Below, in pieces: positions 21,945 through 23,558 of a stretch of DNA of 23,558 nucleotides. A model generated the notes under the pieces. That model had not been told where the DNA came from. It saw only the letters and a program-made list of their open reading frames with translations, and did not search any database. The position numbers and the translations under genes were made by a program. The first letter of the stretch is position 1, and each line of letters starts with the position of its first letter. This stretch comes from Physocladia obscura (taxonomy: Eukaryota > Chytridiomycota > Chytridiomycetes > Chytridiales > Chytriomycetaceae), in the NCBI GenBank assembly GCA_027596945.1, contig JADGJH010000251.1:1-23558 (forward strand), given 5' to 3'.

Positions 21945-22910
21945 AATACCAGCACAGTAATGATGAACTCTTTTATCAGGATCTTGATAAATGATAACCT
22001 GACAACCCCATGGCAACTTCTGATAAATCTGCAGGTTTCTTTTCCCATAATATATCTGGGGAAACCTTTCCTATATTGGGAAAACTAGCCTGCTTGTGTA
22101 TATACCTATTTCTTATTCTAATAAAGTATTGCATTACATACTTTATTGTTTTCTTTAGAAGTCTAGCATGAATCTGCATTGTTATAACTGCATCTTTAAT
22201 TGATCCTATTAATTTTTCTACCAGGCCATTCGTTTCTTTTATGAAGAGTGGGTTTTGTTCTTCAAATGGAGAATTTTTCTGGCTTCTGATTTCTTAAAGC
22301 TTTTATTCATTTGAGAGTTAATCAACTCTGAACTTTCATCTGCATGCAAATTTTCCACTTGAAAATTGTGCTTTCTTTCCCACCTGTAGATTTCCTCAGT
22401 GTTTGCATCTACTAAATCACCTTTTCCATGAGTGAAGACAATTGCTGCTTTTCTTGTCCATTCATCAACAATTATTCCAGCCCATAAATCTCTTTCAAAT
22501 GATTCTACTGCTAACTTCAGTGAATCCATATGGATTCTTTCTCCTAATTTTGTTGCTCTATGTTCTATCTTTGAGTGGATTGACAACTGAGTTGCATTTC
22601 CACATCCACAACTGACACAATCTTTCTTAATTGAAGAATTTGCTTTATTCTTGTCATCAATTTTAACACCAAAAATTACTCCTTTTTCAATTGATTCCCT
22701 GAGCAACTGATTTGATAAATGTGCTATCTCATGGCATTCATTTCATGGGATTTGTAACTTCTTGTCTTGCCTTGAAGACGCTTTTTGATCTTTTAATTGT
22801 GAATTTTCTGTTTAAGATTTGATAACAGATGCAATTCTAATCTTTAAATCTCTTACATCATCCTTGGTTGTCAATTTCATTCTTGAATTGCATCCCTCAA
22901 CAATTTTCAG
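21945..22910 (-). mobile_element. Degenerate Ty1/copia-type retrotransposon fragment (integrase)
   Basis: Read on the minus strand, three frame-shifted pieces follow the order of a copia integrase. The pre-integrase zinc-binding part has HEIAHLSNQLL (His near 22733) and CVSCGCGN. The core then has GERIHMD (first Asp near 22525), ENLHADESSE (second Asp near 22339) and TNGLVEKLIGSI (Glu near 22217). Further on come GKVSPDILWEKKP and, in another frame, WGCQVIIYQDPDKR, matching the 'GKTP..LW..KKP...H...FGC' landmark. There is one frameshift near 22285, another near 22015, and in-frame stops upstream of 22740. Reverse transcriptase and RNase H, which should follow integrase, are absent; the homology stops at the 3' end of the 21011-21940 gene. 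No LTRs were identified. The copy is a dead fragment. Confidence 0.75.
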
Positions 22911-23558
22911 GCCTCAATTGAGAAATATTTGCCTCCAGAGTGGATTCTTCTGTGGTACCATTTCCACTCTGTAGAAGCTGAATAAATGTTAAATAATATT
23001 TAATAGAATTGTAAATAGAAATATTATTTATTAGACAACTGTTAAAAAAAATAATGTTTATTTCACTCATGAGGAAATTCAAGAATAGGGATTAAATGTT
23101 CTAACTTTGTCTTTTATATTTGAACAATTTTCTTTTGCTAAGAAATTGGTTTTTAATCAAAATTGAGGCATTAGAAATGAAGCAAAGCACAAAAGTTTTT
23201 ATTTTGGGGCACAGAATTTGGCATTTAAATTGTTGCTCTATTCTTGGAAATAAATAATAAGATTCTAAAACTCAATTATACTTTACTGTGCCAATTTCAC
23301 TAGTTCAAGTGAATCTGCCTTTGCAGGATTCAACAAACTCACTTGAGAATAAGACTTAGAAGCATGAGCTCTGTAAGGACATTACTTTTGTCAACTACAC
23401 AAGCTGTGCTTTTATGTATGTGACAGATTGCTGTCTTATTTGCACAAAAAGGTTCATTCAAACAAAAGCAATGCTTGTGGCATCCTGCATACTTAAAAGC
23501 CTTTATATGCCTTCCAGGCATAAGATGGCCACTTTAAGAGTTATTATGGAGAAAAGAA
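22911..23558. other. AT-rich flank, possibly upstream part of the copia element
   Basis: No intact gene is visible. Two short minus-strand frames (23082-22897 and 23521-23339) lie on the side where gag and protease would precede the integrase fragment. The second is Cys/His-rich (GCHKHCFCLNEPFC) but does not match the canonical CCHC zinc knuckle spacing, so I do not assign it. I saw no LTR ends or target-site duplication. Confidence 0.4.

Noticed and set aside
23339..23521. Zinc-knuckle gag protein of the copia element
   Set aside because: The Cys/His spacing does not match CCHC and the frame is only 60 codons; position alone is not enough.
1..23558. CRISPR arrays, tRNA or rRNA genes
   Set aside because: No regularly spaced repeats and no recognisable tRNA or rRNA sequence were seen on either strand; the split genes show this is eukaryotic DNA. 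A tRNAscan-SE run would settle tRNA absence.

Overview
The window is eukaryotic nuclear DNA and looks like a fungal genome. Genes are split by many short GT-AG introns (45 to about 176 nt). The nucleotidyltransferase gene carries the fungal-type Cid1 core, and proteins are rich in Asn, Gln, Ser and Asp runs. An early-diverging fungal lineage is my guess; nothing here fixes the species. All gene models were spliced by eye from reading frame, splice signals and family similarity.

Layout: a dense island of eight genes (about 2.0-21.9 kb) lies between two AT-rich flanks holding decayed mobile elements. The left flank (1-2037) has a broken DDE-transposase remnant at about 1129-1509. The gene island is, in order: a small two-exon-plus membrane protein gene (minus, 2038-2532); a protein phosphatase 1 inhibitor-2/Glc8-like gene (plus, 2551-3700); a large Cid1-type nucleotidyltransferase (plus, 3763-8887); a TMEM198/DUF4203-like seven-span membrane protein (plus, 9061-10218); an inositol hexakisphosphate kinase, Kcs1 type (minus, 10254-14993); an unrecognised basic, probably nuclear protein (minus, 15040-17272); MCM2 of the replicative helicase (minus, 17343-20988); and an unrecognised low-complexity protein (plus, 21011-21940). 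The right flank (about 21945-23558) holds a degenerate Ty1/copia-type integrase fragment and AT-rich DNA.

The genes are very tightly packed. Start codons of the two divergent pairs are only 18 and 22 bp apart, the convergent pair has 35 bp between stops, and same-strand neighbours are 46-173 bp apart. The genes do not form an obvious pathway; they are housekeeping and regulatory genes (replication licensing, PP1 control, RNA tailing, inositol pyrophosphate synthesis). I saw no tRNA, rRNA or CRISPR array. I did not find a convincing new multi-gene system. The most unusual points are cysteine clusters and a large catalytic-domain insertion in the inositol kinase, a 14-nt microexon carrying a PP1-docking residue set, and the near-overlapping divergent promoters.
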